Positions 25,513-34,750 of a stretch of DNA of 63,916 bases are shown one piece after another. The notes beneath the pieces were generated by a model. It had not been told where the DNA came from, ran no database searches, and saw only the letters and a list, made by a program, of their open reading frames with translations. Where the stretch lies: assembly GCA_009693235.1 (NCBI GenBank), contig SHXR01000018.1:1-63916 (forward strand). Reading direction: 5' to 3'. Position numbers and translations under genes: made by a program. Every line of letters begins with the position of its first letter. The stretch's first letter is position 1. Source of the stretch: Betaproteobacteria bacterium (GTDB taxonomy: Bacteria > Pseudomonadota > Gammaproteobacteria > Burkholderiales > SG8-39).

Positions 25513-27855
25513 ATGAACGTGCTTCCCAGCATTTCCCGACGCATCGCCACCGTCATCGCCACGCGCGAAGACCAGGTCGCCGCAGCAGTCCAGCTCCTTG
25601 ACGAGGGCGCGACCGTCCCGTTTATCGCCCGCTATCGCAAGGAGGTGACCGGTGGGCTCGATGACACGCAGCTTCGCACGCTGGAAGAACGTCTGGTCTA
25701 TCTGCGTGAGCTGGAAGAGCGCCGCACGACCATCCTTGGCGCGATTGAAGAACAGGGGAAGTTCACCGCCGAACTCCGTAACGCCATTGCCATGGCAGAG
25801 GACAAGTCGCGCCTCGAGGATCTTTATCTGCCCTATAAGTTGAAGCGTCGCACCAAAGCACAGATCGCGAAGGAGGCGGGCCTTGAACCTCTCGCCGACG
25901 TATTGCTTGGTAATCCGCTGCTCGGACTCGATACGGAAGCCGCGAAATATTTGAAAGCTCTTTTTGCCTCAGGCGATGGTGATAATCCCGGCGTACCCGA
26001 CACGAAGGCGGCATTGGAGGGCGCGCGGCAGATCCTGATGGAACGGTTTGCCGAAGATGCCGATCTGGCCGGTGCGCTGCGGGAGCATCTGATCGAGCAT
26101 GGCGTGGTGGACGCCAAGCTGATAGAAGGAAAAGCGGAGGAAGCGGCGAAATTCTCCAATTATTTCGCTTACTCAGAGAAGCTGAAGACCATTCCTTCGC
26201 ATCGTGCGCTGGCGCTGTTGCGCGGGCGCCGCGAAAATTTCCTGCAAGTTGCGCTGCGCCTGGAAAACGAGTCCGATCGTCCGGTCGCCGATGCACCGTT
26301 CAATGATTGCGAAACACGCATCGCCAGACGCAATGGCATCGACAATCGCCAACGTGCGGCGGACAAATGGCTCTGCGAGACGGTGCGATGGACCTGGCGT
26401 ATCAAGCTCGCCACCCGCCTCGAAACCGAGCTTCTCACCGCGTTGCGCGAGCGCGCCGAAACGGAAGCAATTCGCGTATTCGGCATGAATCTCAAAGACC
26501 TGCTGCTGGCCGCACCGGCCGGTGCTTGCGCCACGATCGGGCTTGATCCGGGCCTTCGCACCGGCGTGAAGGTGGCCGTCATCGATGCAACCGGCAAGCT
26601 CGTCGAGACGGCAACCATCTTTCCTCACGCACCGCGCAACGACTTGGACGCATCGATTGCATTGTTGGCGAAGCTCGCCGCTCGCCACACCGCGCAATTG
26701 ATTGCCATTGGCAATGGCACTGCATCGCGTGAAACCGACCAGCTCGTCGGCGAATTGATCAAGAAGCATGCCGAATTAGGATTGCGAAAAGTCGTCGTCA
26801 GTGAAGCCGGCGCGTCGGTCTATTCAGCTTCCGAATACGCAGCCAAGGAATTCCCGGATGTCGATGTGTCGATTCGGGGTGCCATGTCGATCGCGCGTCG
26901 TTTGCAGGATCCGCTGGCCGAACTCGTGAAGATTGATCCGAAATAGATTGGTGTGGGGCAGTACCAGCATGATGTCAATCAAGCGCAGCTCGCGCGCACG
27001 CTCACCGCTACCGTCGAGGACTGTGTTAACGCGGTGGGCGTCGATGTCAACACGGCCTCCGTTGCACTGCTCGCCCGCGTGTCCGGCTTGAGCACGGCGA
27101 TCGCGCAAAATATCGTGACTCATCGGGATGTCAACGGGCGCTTTGGATCGCGCGAGGTTCTCAGAGACGTGCCGCGATTCGGCGCCAAGACGTTCGAGCA
27201 GGCCGCCGGATTTCTGCGCGTGACCGGCGGCAGCAATCCCCTCGATGCCTCAGCAGTACACCCGGAGGCCTACCCGGTCGTGAAGCGGATCCTCGCCGCT
27301 ATCGGCCGCGATGCAAAAGCGGTGATCGGTGACAGCGCCACGCTCAAGGCGCTTAATCCGGCCCAGTTCGCCGATGAAAAATTCGGCGTGCCGACGATCA
27401 CCGACATTCTTCGGGAACTGGAAAAACCAGGGCGCGACCCTCGTCCCGAGTTCAAGACCGCGACATTCCGAGCAGGGATCGAAGCACTCAAGGACTTGCA
27501 GGCGGGCATGATTCTCGAAGGAGTCATCACCAATGTGACCAACTTCGGTGCGTTTGTCGATATCGGTGTGCACCAGGACGGTCTCGTTCACATCTCCGCG
27601 CTGAGCAATAAATTCGTGAAAGACCCACGTGAAATCGTGAAAGCTGGCGATCTCGTGCGGGTCAAAGTAATCGAGGTGGACGAGAAAAGAAAACGCATCG
27701 CCTTATCGATGAAGTTGAGCGAGCCGTCGACGCCGAAAGAGGCGCCAAAGACGGTGCGATCAATGCCGCCATCGGCAAGCAAACAATCCCCTAAGACGCC
27801 AATCGCAACCGACGGTGCGATGGCACTCGCCTTTTCAAAAGCCAAACGTGCGTGA
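25513..27855 (+). pseudogene. tex: Tex, S1 RNA-binding accessory protein, with one amber codon
   Basis: 781 codons from ATG 25513 (GTG 25501 is an alternative). The Tex N-terminal domain is ITRRIA-like with FIARYRKEVTGGLDDTQLR. The YqgF-like domain is near residues 335-455 (IGLDPGLRTGVKVAVID). Helix-hairpin-helix repeats and a C-terminal S1 domain ([20 protein letters not shown]) follow. Codon 478 (26944-26946) is TAG inside VKIDPK[11 protein letters not shown], where homologues have Ser; the frame is otherwise unbroken. Tex is a nucleic-acid-binding accessory factor in transcription. The lesion could be a C-to-A mutation, a base-call error or a suppressible amber codon. Confidence 0.85.
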
Positions 27856-27890
27856 TCGTGCAAACGTGCTGCACCAAGCGGTGTAGCGAT

Positions 27891-28865
27891 CTAATCCGCC
27901 TTGATGCCGGCCGAACGAATCACCTTCCCCATTTTGTCCAGACCGATTCGCATTGCATCGGCGAGTTCCGCAGGCGTTGATCCGCGTGGCACGAGCCCTA
28001 GGTTCGATAAGCGTTCACGAACGGTCGGATCATTCACCGCTTTGACGACTTCCGCGTGCAGGCGATCGATGATGGGCTTTGGTGTTCCCTTGGGCGCGAG
28101 AATCGCGCCCCATGTGGAGAACTCATAGCCTGGCACACCCGCCTCGGCGATGGTCGGCACATCGGGAAACAAGGGTGAGCGCGTTGGATTGGCCACCGCC
28201 AGTGCACGCAGTTTACCCGCCTTGATGTGCGAAATCACGATCGAGAGTCCGCTCATCGAGACCGGGATCTGCCCGCTCATCACATCCATTGCCGATTGGG
28301 TCGCACCACGATAAGGAATGTGCGTGAGGTGAGTACTCGTTGCCGCCGTGAACACTTCCATCGCAACATGCTGCGGACTGCCGTTCCCGCCCGATGAATA
28401 ATCGATCTGTCCTGGGCGCGCTTTGGCGAGGCGCACCAGATCGGCGACCGACTTTGCTTCGTAATTGGGCCCAGCGATAAGTACCCACGAAATTTCCGCC
28501 ACCAGGCTCACCGGATCAAAACTGGTTAGCGGATCGAAGGGAAGGTTCGGTCGCATGTGCGGCAGCATGGTGAGCACGCCATCATTCAGCCCGGCGATCG
28601 TATAGCCATCGGGGGCGGCCTTTGCTAATCGCTCGGTGCCGATCAAGCCCGCTGCACCGGCCTGATTTTCGACGACGATCTGCTGGCCCATGTTCTCGGA
28701 CATCTTGCTGGCGACGGTGCGCAGGATGGCATCGACCGAACTCCCCGCTTGCAACGGTATGAGCATGTTGATCGGTTTGGACGGATAGGACTGCCCCCAG
28801 ACCGGCGCGCACATCGCGAACGCCAGGATGCTGAAGTGGAGCCGCTGAGATAGAGAAGTTTTCAT
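27891..28865 (-). CDS. Bug/TctC family tripartite tricarboxylate receptor, paralogue 1
   Basis: 324 aa from ATG 28865. The signal peptide runs to about residue 24 (MKTSLSQRLHFSILAFAMCA). Mature features are YPSKPINMLIPLQAGSSVDAI, then QIVVENQAGAAGLIGTERLAKAAPDGYTI, YSSGGNGSPQHVAMEVF and TIAEAGVPGYEFSTWGAI. This periplasmic receptor captures organic acids for TctAB-type or other uptake. No TctA or TctB membrane gene is nearby. It is the last gene of the 35728-to-27891 run, 16 bp after paralogue 2. Confidence 0.93.
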   Translation of the reverse strand: MKTSLSQRLHFSILAFAMCAPVWGQSYPSKPINMLIPLQAGSSVDAILRTVASKMSENMGQQIVVENQAGAAGLIGTERLAKAAPDGYTIAGLNDGVLTMLPHMRPNLPFDPLTSFDPVSLVAEISWVLIAGPNYEAKSVADLVRLAKARPGQIDYSSGGNGSPQHVAMEVFTAATSTHLTHIPYRGATQSAMDVMSGQIPVSMSGLSIVISHIKAGKLRALAVANPTRSPLFPDVPTIAEAGVPGYEFSTWGAILAPKGTPKPIIDRLHAEVVKAVNDPTVRERLSNLGLVPRGSTPAELADAMRIGLDKMGKVIRSAGIKAD

Positions 28866-28881
28866 GAAAGGCTCGCGGATA

Positions 28882-29862
28882 TCAGTCAATTGACACACCG
28901 GCTTCTTTGACGACCCGGTTCCATTTCACCGATTCGGCTTTGAAGTATTGCGCGAACTCGGCCGGCGGCATGATATGCACATCGATACCTTGTTGCGCAT
29001 AGGTTTTCAGCACGTCTGGATGGCGGACGGCCATCGCAACGGACTCATAGATCTTATTCACGATATTGGCGGGCAATCCCTTCGGACCCAGCACCGCGAA
29101 CCATAGCTGTGCGTCATACCCCCTCGCACCGGCTTCGGAAAGCGTCGGTACTTCCGGCAGCGTCGCCGCGCGCCTGATACTAGTCACCCCAAGCGCGCGC
29201 AACTTGCCGCCCTGTATATGCGGGATGACGTTCGAGATCGACGGCACACTCACCGGCACAATCCCGCTCAGCAGATCGCCCAACGCCGGGCCGCTGCCTT
29301 TGTAAGGAACATGGGTGAGTTCAATGCCCACCATGCCAAAGAGCATGGCGGCAAACAGATGTTGCGAGCTGCCGTTGCCAGACGATGCGTAATTCAACTT
29401 TCCCGGTTGTGCTTTCGCCAATGCAATGAGTTCGGCGAGCGACTTGGCCGCCACCGATGGATGCACCGCCAACACGCCAGGCTGTTCGGCGATATGCGCG
29501 ATCGGCGTGAAGTCATCGATCGGATGAAAGGTGATCGTCTTTTGGTGCAGGGTCCCGCCGACGAAATGCGTGCTGCCGGAAAGGAGCAGCGTGTAGCCGT
29601 CAGGTTTGGCCTTCGCGACGACATCCGCGCCGATCATGCCACCGGCTCCAGGTCTGTTCTCGATAATCGCCTGATGACCCCACATCTGGCCAAGACGATG
29701 TGCAATCGGGCGTGACACGACATCGGACACACCGCCCGCCGAGAATGGCACGACGAACTTCACCACGCGGTCCGGATACCCCTGCGCGAACGTGGCGGAT
29801 GCAGCACTCAACGCGAGCGCCATGCAAACACCGTGGAGCAGTCGGTTCATGAGGGCCCTCAT
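28882..29862 (-). CDS. Bug/TctC family receptor, paralogue 2
   Basis: 326 aa if started at ATG 29862; an ATG at 29850 (MNRLLHGVC) also has a purine-rich site and gives a normal leader. The signal peptide ends near ATFAQG. Family motifs are YPDRVVKFVVPFSAGGVSDV, IENRPGAGGMIGADVVAKAKPDGYTLL, YASSGNGSSQHLFAAM and LSEAGARGYDAQLWF. It lies three bases behind the stop of paralogue 3, implying co-translation. It differs substantially from its neighbours, so this is not a recent exact duplication. Confidence 0.93.
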   Translation of the reverse strand: MRALMNRLLHGVCMALALSAASATFAQGYPDRVVKFVVPFSAGGVSDVVSRPIAHRLGQMWGHQAIIENRPGAGGMIGADVVAKAKPDGYTLLLSGSTHFVGGTLHQKTITFHPIDDFTPIAHIAEQPGVLAVHPSVAAKSLAELIALAKAQPGKLNYASSGNGSSQHLFAAMLFGMVGIELTHVPYKGSGPALGDLLSGIVPVSVPSISNVIPHIQGGKLRALGVTSIRRAATLPEVPTLSEAGARGYDAQLWFAVLGPKGLPANIVNKIYESVAMAVRHPDVLKTYAQQGIDVHIMPPAEFAQYFKAESVKWNRVVKEAGVSID

Positions 29863-29865
29863 CGA

Positions 29866-30840
29866 TTACTCCGGTTTGATCCCGGCAGTCTGTACCACCT
29901 TGACGTATTTGGGTATGCCGTCGCGAATCATCGCCGCCAATTCCGCAGGCGTACTCGAATGGGGTTCCGCGCCCGCCTTCGCCAGCGCGGCTGCGCTTTC
30001 CGGCGCCTTGATGACCGCGACGATTTCCTTGTTCAGGCGCTCGATGATGGCAGCCGGTACGTTGGCAGGGGCCATGATAGCGAGCCATAAGGATGCGTCG
30101 AACCCGGGGTAACCGGATTCGGCGACGGTCGGTACATCCGGTAGCGCGGGCGACCGGACCGGCGTGCCGACCGCGAGCGCCCGGACTTTGCCCGACTTCG
30201 CATGCGACAAGACAGCGGGCAGGCTGCCAAACAGCGCTTCGACTTGACCGGCTATCACTGCGGTGCCGGCCGGGCCATTGCCGTTGAAGGGAATATGTAG
30301 CATATCGGTCATCGAGGCGAGCTTCAGCATTTCCATCGCAATATGGGTGGTCGACCCGGTGCCGGCAGAGGCGTAGTTGAGCTTGCCCGGTTGCGTGCGC
30401 ACCACCTCAACAAATTCTTTGAGCGTGTTCGCCTTGACGTTCGGATGCACGACCAGCAGATACGGCGTGACAGCCAGCAGCGAGACCGGCGCAAAATCCC
30501 TGATCGGGTCATAGTCGAGCTTCGGATAAACAGCCGGTGCGACCACATGTGTGCTCGTGGTGCCAAGCAGCAACGTGTAGCCATCGGCCGGCGCTTTGGC
30601 AACCAATGCCGTGCCGATCGTGCCACCCGCCCCGCCCCGATTCTCGATGACCATCGGCTGACCGAGACGCTCTGCGACCTGCTGCGCGACAATGCGCGCG
30701 ACGATGTCGGTGGAGCCACCGGGCGGGAAGGGCACCATTAGGCGAATCGGCTTGGTCGGATAGGACTGCGCGCACGTTAGATGCGATGCGATCCCCAGCA
30801 TCACGCCCAGCGCGAAGCGCATAGTCTTGATATCGTTCAT
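29866..30840 (-). CDS. Bug/TctC family receptor, paralogue 3
   Basis: 324 aa from ATG 30840, preceded by GGAGA. A signal peptide (MNDIKTMRFALGVMLGIASH, then LTCAQS) leads to YPTKPIRLMVPFPPGGSTDI, VIENRGGAGGTIGTALVAKA, YASAGTGSTTHIAMEMLK and VAESGYPGFDASLWLAIM. It is a periplasmic solute receptor of unknown ligand, the third of four in tandem, with 65 bp between it and paralogue 4. Confidence 0.93.
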   Translation of the reverse strand: MNDIKTMRFALGVMLGIASHLTCAQSYPTKPIRLMVPFPPGGSTDIVARIVAQQVAERLGQPMVIENRGGAGGTIGTALVAKAPADGYTLLLGTTSTHVVAPAVYPKLDYDPIRDFAPVSLLAVTPYLLVVHPNVKANTLKEFVEVVRTQPGKLNYASAGTGSTTHIAMEMLKLASMTDMLHIPFNGNGPAGTAVIAGQVEALFGSLPAVLSHAKSGKVRALAVGTPVRSPALPDVPTVAESGYPGFDASLWLAIMAPANVPAAIIERLNKEIVAVIKAPESAAALAKAGAEPHSSTPAELAAMIRDGIPKYVKVVQTAGIKPE

Positions 30841-30905
30841 GAAGTCTCCGGTGTTGGCAGGTCAAGCGAGCGACGACGAGGACCGCTGGCTTCCCCGCTC
30901 AGGGG

Positions 30906-31870
30906 CTATTTCTTGAGTCCGATCGAGCGCATCAGCCGCTCGAGTTCAATATCTTCTTTGGCGATGATCGCACCGAATTCGGCCGACGTGGCAAATGCCG
31001 GCCGGATCCCCAATCGCTCAGCCGCTTTACCAAACTCAGGCGACTCGACGGTCTTGCGAATCGCCTGTTCGAGCGCTGCCACGACATGCTTCGGCGCGCC
31101 TTTCGGCAGCGCGATGCCCCGCCACGCTTCGAGCGCGACATCGATGCCTTGCTCCTTGGCAGTCGGCACGTCGGGCAGGGCCGGATCGCGGATGGTGGTC
31201 AAGGCGGCTAACACGCGCACAGCACCCGACTTCGTATGGCTCGTCAGCGCACCTGGCAACTGAATCAACGCGTCAACATGTCCGCCGAGCAGACTTGGCA
31301 CGACTTGCGACGCGGCGTAGGGCACGTCGATCACGCTCACCCCGGCGGTGTTGAAGAGCGCCACCGACGAGATGTGCGTATGGCTGCCGATACCGGAATG
31401 ACCGACGGTGAGCGCGCCCGGGCGAGACTTTCCCTCCGTGATGAGGTCGCGGAGCGAGTGCCATTTCGCATCGCCTTTGATTACGACGATGGGCGATTCC
31501 ACCAATACCCGGGCGACCGGATCGAAGGCCCGGTAGTCAACGGCCATCTGCCCGGAATGAAACGCCGTCGAGATCGAGTTGGAATTCCAGACCATCGCAT
31601 GACCGTCCGGCTTCTGTGCGACTACATGGCGATAGCCGATCGCACCGCCCGCGCCTGGCCGATTGACGACAACAATATTCGCAGAAAGATTCTTCGCCAT
31701 GCCTTCGGCGAGCAAACGCGCGGTGACATCGACCAAGGTCCCGGCGGGGAAGAGCACCGTGATCTCGATGTTCTTGCCTTCCTGCGGATACGGAGCGTCC
31801 TGGCCATCGCTTCAGCGCACAGCGACGCCACGCACGCAGCCACGATGCTGCGAAAAACAGCAACCTTCAT
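30906..31870 (-). pseudogene. Bug/TctC family receptor, paralogue 4, frameshifted after the leader
   Basis: The ATG at 31870 overlaps the oxidoreductase stop (ATGA) and starts a signal peptide (MKVAVFRSIVAACVASLCAE, then AMA). The mature protein continues in another frame from QDAPYPQEGKNIEITVLFPA, so a one-base indel lies near 31805, right at the signal cleavage region. The rest is intact (VNRPGAGGAIGYRHVVAQKPDGHAM, GHSGIGSHTHISSVAL, AKEQGIDVALEAWRGIAL). The leader would be out of frame unless this is a sequencing error. Confidence 0.8.
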
Positions 31871-32880
31871 TTCGCTTCCCTTTCCAGGATTTCGGCCACC
31901 ACCACGCGGCGCCCTTCTTCGGCAGAAACAATGCCGGCGCGAATCACGGCGAGCGACAAGGTCGCTCGCTCACCACCGACCTCGGGCGTGCCTTCGCCTC
32001 TGATCGCCGAAGCAAATTCTTCGAGCTCATCGACGAACGTATCGATCTTCGATACCGCGACTGGTTCAGGCTTGCTGGTGCCGCGCTTTTGCATGCGCAG
32101 GCCATTGTGCAAGTCGTAATAGGCGCTCGCTTCCTTACCGTAGATGTTCATCAGATAATACTCGGCCGCCGATGCGTAGCTCGCATTGACGGTCGAGAGC
32201 GCGCCGTTTTCATGCTCCAAGATGAGACTGGCAACATCTGGGTTGTCGCCCGGCAAGATGAGTTGCGCGAGCGAGCCAGTGACCGATTTGATCGGGCCAA
32301 TCAGATACTCAAGCACATCGATGTAGTGGATGCCGATCTGTAGCATCACCCCGCCCGGCATCCCGGCCGCTGTGTAGCGCCACGACGACAGATCAAATTG
32401 TCCCAGCCGATCGCGACTGATGTTCGCTTCCGCGTTCACCAGCTTGCCGAACACGCCCGCATCGATTTTCTGACGAATCCAACGGAACTGCCCTTCGCGG
32501 CGGCGTTGGTAACCAATTCCAAGAACGACGCCCGCATCACGGCAGGCCTTGGCGATCGCAAAGCCGTCGGCGATTGAATTGGCGATCGGTTTGTCGAGGA
32601 AAACATGCTTACCCACGGCGGCCGCCTGGCGGGTGGTCTCCAAATGGACGTTATTGGGCGTGGTATTGATGACCGCATCGATCGATGGGTCGGCAAGAAT
32701 TGCTGCATAACTTGGCGCGGCAGTGCAGCCGTACTTGGCGGCAAACTTGCTGCGCTTGTCCGCCGAGCGGGTGAAGCAAGCGGCGATCTCAAGTTTGGTT
32801 GAGCGCTTGATTGCGTCGGCCAGCACGTCTGACCACCATCCCAGGCCGATGCAGGCAACACGTACTGGCTTGAAGCTCAT
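31867..32880 (-). CDS. Gfo/Idh/MocA family NAD(P)-dependent oxidoreductase
   Basis: 337 aa from ATG 32880. The Rossmann start is VRVACIGLGWWSDVLADAIK. DAVINTTPNNVHLETTRQAAAVGKHVFLDKPIAN holds the conserved EKP-like motif as DKP. A mid-protein substrate segment, GMPGGVMLQIGIHYIDVLEYLIG, contains the catalytic-type His. It probably oxidises a cyclic polyol, sugar or related compound. It lies within the nine-gene minus-strand run and overlaps the fourth Bug receptor by four bases, so receptor and enzyme are probably made together. Confidence 0.87.
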   Translation of the reverse strand: MSFKPVRVACIGLGWWSDVLADAIKRSTKLEIAACFTRSADKRSKFAAKYGCTAAPSYAAILADPSIDAVINTTPNNVHLETTRQAAAVGKHVFLDKPIANSIADGFAIAKACRDAGVVLGIGYQRRREGQFRWIRQKIDAGVFGKLVNAEANISRDRLGQFDLSSWRYTAAGMPGGVMLQIGIHYIDVLEYLIGPIKSVTGSLAQLILPGDNPDVASLILEHENGALSTVNASYASAAEYYLMNIYGKEASAYYDLHNGLRMQKRGTSKPEPVAVSKIDTFVDELEEFASAIRGEGTPEVGGERATLSLAVIRAGIVSAEEGRRVVVAEILEREAK

Positions 32881-32908
32881 TGGCTCGATCTCCAGGTACG
32901 AAGACCCG

Positions 32909-33361
32909 CTACTTGCTGTCGATCTTGAAGCCCGCCCCAATCGACTCAAGCGCCTCCCTGGCGACGCGCTCATCGAACGTCCAGTCACCGCCGCTCACGC
33001 CGATGCCGCCCACGTATTCGCCGTCGAAAATAATCGGGAATCCGCCTTCCATGGCGGTCCAGCGTTCGGGGCCGGCGGCCAAGGCAAGACCGATTGCATG
33101 CGTCGTATCGAGCGTTTGTGCCTGCGCACCCTTGGCGGCGGTCGGCCGCTTGTTGGACGCCGCGCAGACCGCCTTGGTGGTCGATGAATGAACGGTGTGG
33201 AAACGCCCGCCTTCCATACGTTCAAGCAAGACAAGATGGCCGCCCGCATCGGCAATGGCGACAGTGATCGGAATGCCGGCCTGCTCGGCCATGCCGATCG
33301 CGGTGGACATCATCTTGCGGGCCCCGGTTGAGGTGAGGCGCTTGCTGGCAGCGGTGTACAT
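32909..33361 (-). CDS. GlcG/HbpS family heme-binding-like protein
   Basis: 150 aa with the family pattern KMMSTAIGMAEQAGIPITVAIADAGGHLVLLERMEG, then KAVCAASNKRPT and GGFPIIFDGEYVGGIGVSGG. HbpS binds heme extracellularly; GlcG-like members often accompany catabolic operons without a settled function. There is no signal peptide here. It lies 11 bp behind the VOC gene and 28 bp before the Gfo/Idh gene, within one operon. Confidence 0.85.
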   Translation of the reverse strand: MYTAASKRLTSTGARKMMSTAIGMAEQAGIPITVAIADAGGHLVLLERMEGGRFHTVHSSTTKAVCAASNKRPTAAKGAQAQTLDTTHAIGLALAAGPERWTAMEGGFPIIFDGEYVGGIGVSGGDWTFDERVAREALESIGAGFKIDSK

Positions 33362-33372
33362 CGCGGGTCCGA

Positions 33373-34236
33373 TCAGTAGTAGGCGTCTTGCCCTCTGACA
33401 TACGTCATCTGACGCTGCACGGAGTTGCGGTTGATCAACGGCCGTGCATACATCGGATGCGTGAGACTGCGCACCTCATGTTCGAGTGTGAACAACACTT
33501 TCTTGGTCTGCGGATCGACGATGTCCTGGAACCGGTATTGCCACTGGTCGCTTTCTTCGAACACCAGACCAAGCCGCTTCAACTCGCTATGCGGCGTGGA
33601 GAAATTCGCCACGTAAATAGCGATGTGGTGCCCATCGAACGGCGGAATCGGATCGTCGGTTTCACGATAGGTCACGGTCTGACCCACCCCCATGCCGATA
33701 TGCGCGGCCGGATTCTTGCCTAACTCGCGACGCGAGGGCACCAGCATGATCTGCTCGTAGAACCGCGCGATCCCCTCGCTCGTGCCACGCGGGACGGGAA
33801 TATCGATATAGGGCATGCCAAGACGCATTTCGCCGAAACGCTCCTCCGGCCCATGCACACGGAATTTGTTGCCCCAAGGACACATGGTTTCAACGGCGGC
33901 GCCGCAATCTTTCCAGCTGAACTTCGTGCCTTCGAGTTTCGGCGCGACTTCCTTCAACCCTTCGCGCACGACATCCAGATCAGGGACGACGATACCGATC
34001 GTGCCGCGCAGCACCGTCACCGGGCGGGACGGCGAATGGATCTGCTGCTTGCCGATATTGATCCACATGTTGGTGTCCCACACATGCAAATAGGGGTCCC
34101 GCGTCAGCCCAAGACCCTGGACATAGTAGATCGTCGCAAGACGCTGATCCAGTTGGGTCAGATTCACATGCTCAAGCGCAACGATATTGCCAACATCTTC
34201 AGCGGCACGAACAAACTGGCGTTCTGGGGCGTTCAT
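33373..34236 (-). CDS. VOC superfamily protein, two-domain
   Basis: 287 aa from ATG 34236 with a GGAGA site. It opens with VALEHVNLTQLDQRLATIYY, a vicinal-oxygen-chelate beta-alpha-beta start. PYLHVWDTNMWINIGKQQIH and DGHHIAIYVANFSTPHSELK supply His residues suited to metal binding in two paired domains. Extradiol dioxygenases and glyoxalases share this fold. Position in a catabolic operon suggests a ring-cleavage or isomerase activity, but the metal triad is not certain from sequence alone. Confidence 0.72.
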   Translation of the reverse strand: MNAPERQFVRAAEDVGNIVALEHVNLTQLDQRLATIYYVQGLGLTRDPYLHVWDTNMWINIGKQQIHSPSRPVTVLRGTIGIVVPDLDVVREGLKEVAPKLEGTKFSWKDCGAAVETMCPWGNKFRVHGPEERFGEMRLGMPYIDIPVPRGTSEGIARFYEQIMLVPSRRELGKNPAAHIGMGVGQTVTYRETDDPIPPFDGHHIAIYVANFSTPHSELKRLGLVFEESDQWQYRFQDIVDPQTKKVLFTLEHEVRSLTHPMYARPLINRNSVQRQMTYVRGQDAYY

Positions 34237-34272
34237 GGATTTCTCCGGATAGTGAAACGTCAAATCAATCGG

Positions 34273-34740
34273 TCAGGTCGTCTTCATCAGATCGGATGCC
34301 ATCAGCTCGGGCACGATGCCCACTGCCTCTTCAGCGCTGAAGTTTAGCTCGATCTTGAGACCATTCGGATCCAAGAAGAATAGTTGATAGAGCGCCTGCC
34401 CGTTGGCCCGGCGCTGGGTAAATTTGATGTTCTTGGCTTTGAGATGGTCAATCATTTTCACCAAGCCGGTGGCCCGGAATGCGACGTGATCAAGCGCCCC
34501 AGTGCCGGCGTCGGACGCCTGCGCGAGACAGCCCAGGTATTGGCGCTGTTCCGGAGAAGCTGTGCGAGCGCTTTGGCCGATGTGCACCACATCGACGCCG
34601 CCCAAATACATCCAATAGACCGGGAACCCGAAGTCGGGGTGCGGACCTTCTTCCATGCCGAGCACGTCGCGATACCAGTCGCGCGTTTTGTCCAGATCAT
34701 CGACCAGCACCAACATGTGTTCAATATGGGAAAGCGGCAT
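34273..34740 (-). CDS. VOC superfamily glyoxalase-like protein, single domain
   Basis: 155 aa. The start PLSHIEHMLVLVDDLDKTRDWYRDVLGM carries the His of the VOC motif. ALDHVAFRATGLVKMIDHLK supplies a second His and FFLDPNGLKIELNF the terminal Glu, the H-H-E set of glyoxalase/dioxygenase-like metalloenzymes. The two VOC genes are consecutive, 36 bp apart. It is predicted to be a small cytoplasmic isomerase, lyase or dioxygenase of unknown substrate. Confidence 0.83.
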   Translation of the reverse strand: MPLSHIEHMLVLVDDLDKTRDWYRDVLGMEEGPHPDFGFPVYWMYLGGVDVVHIGQSARTASPEQRQYLGCLAQASDAGTGALDHVAFRATGLVKMIDHLKAKNIKFTQRRANGQALYQLFFLDPNGLKIELNFSAEEAVGIVPELMASDLMKTT

Positions 34741-34750
34741 GGTGTGTTCC

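Noticed and set aside
27891-31870. A complete tripartite tricarboxylate transporter
   Set aside because: Only receptor (TctC-like) genes are present; no 12-TM TctA or 4-TM TctB gene was found on either strand.
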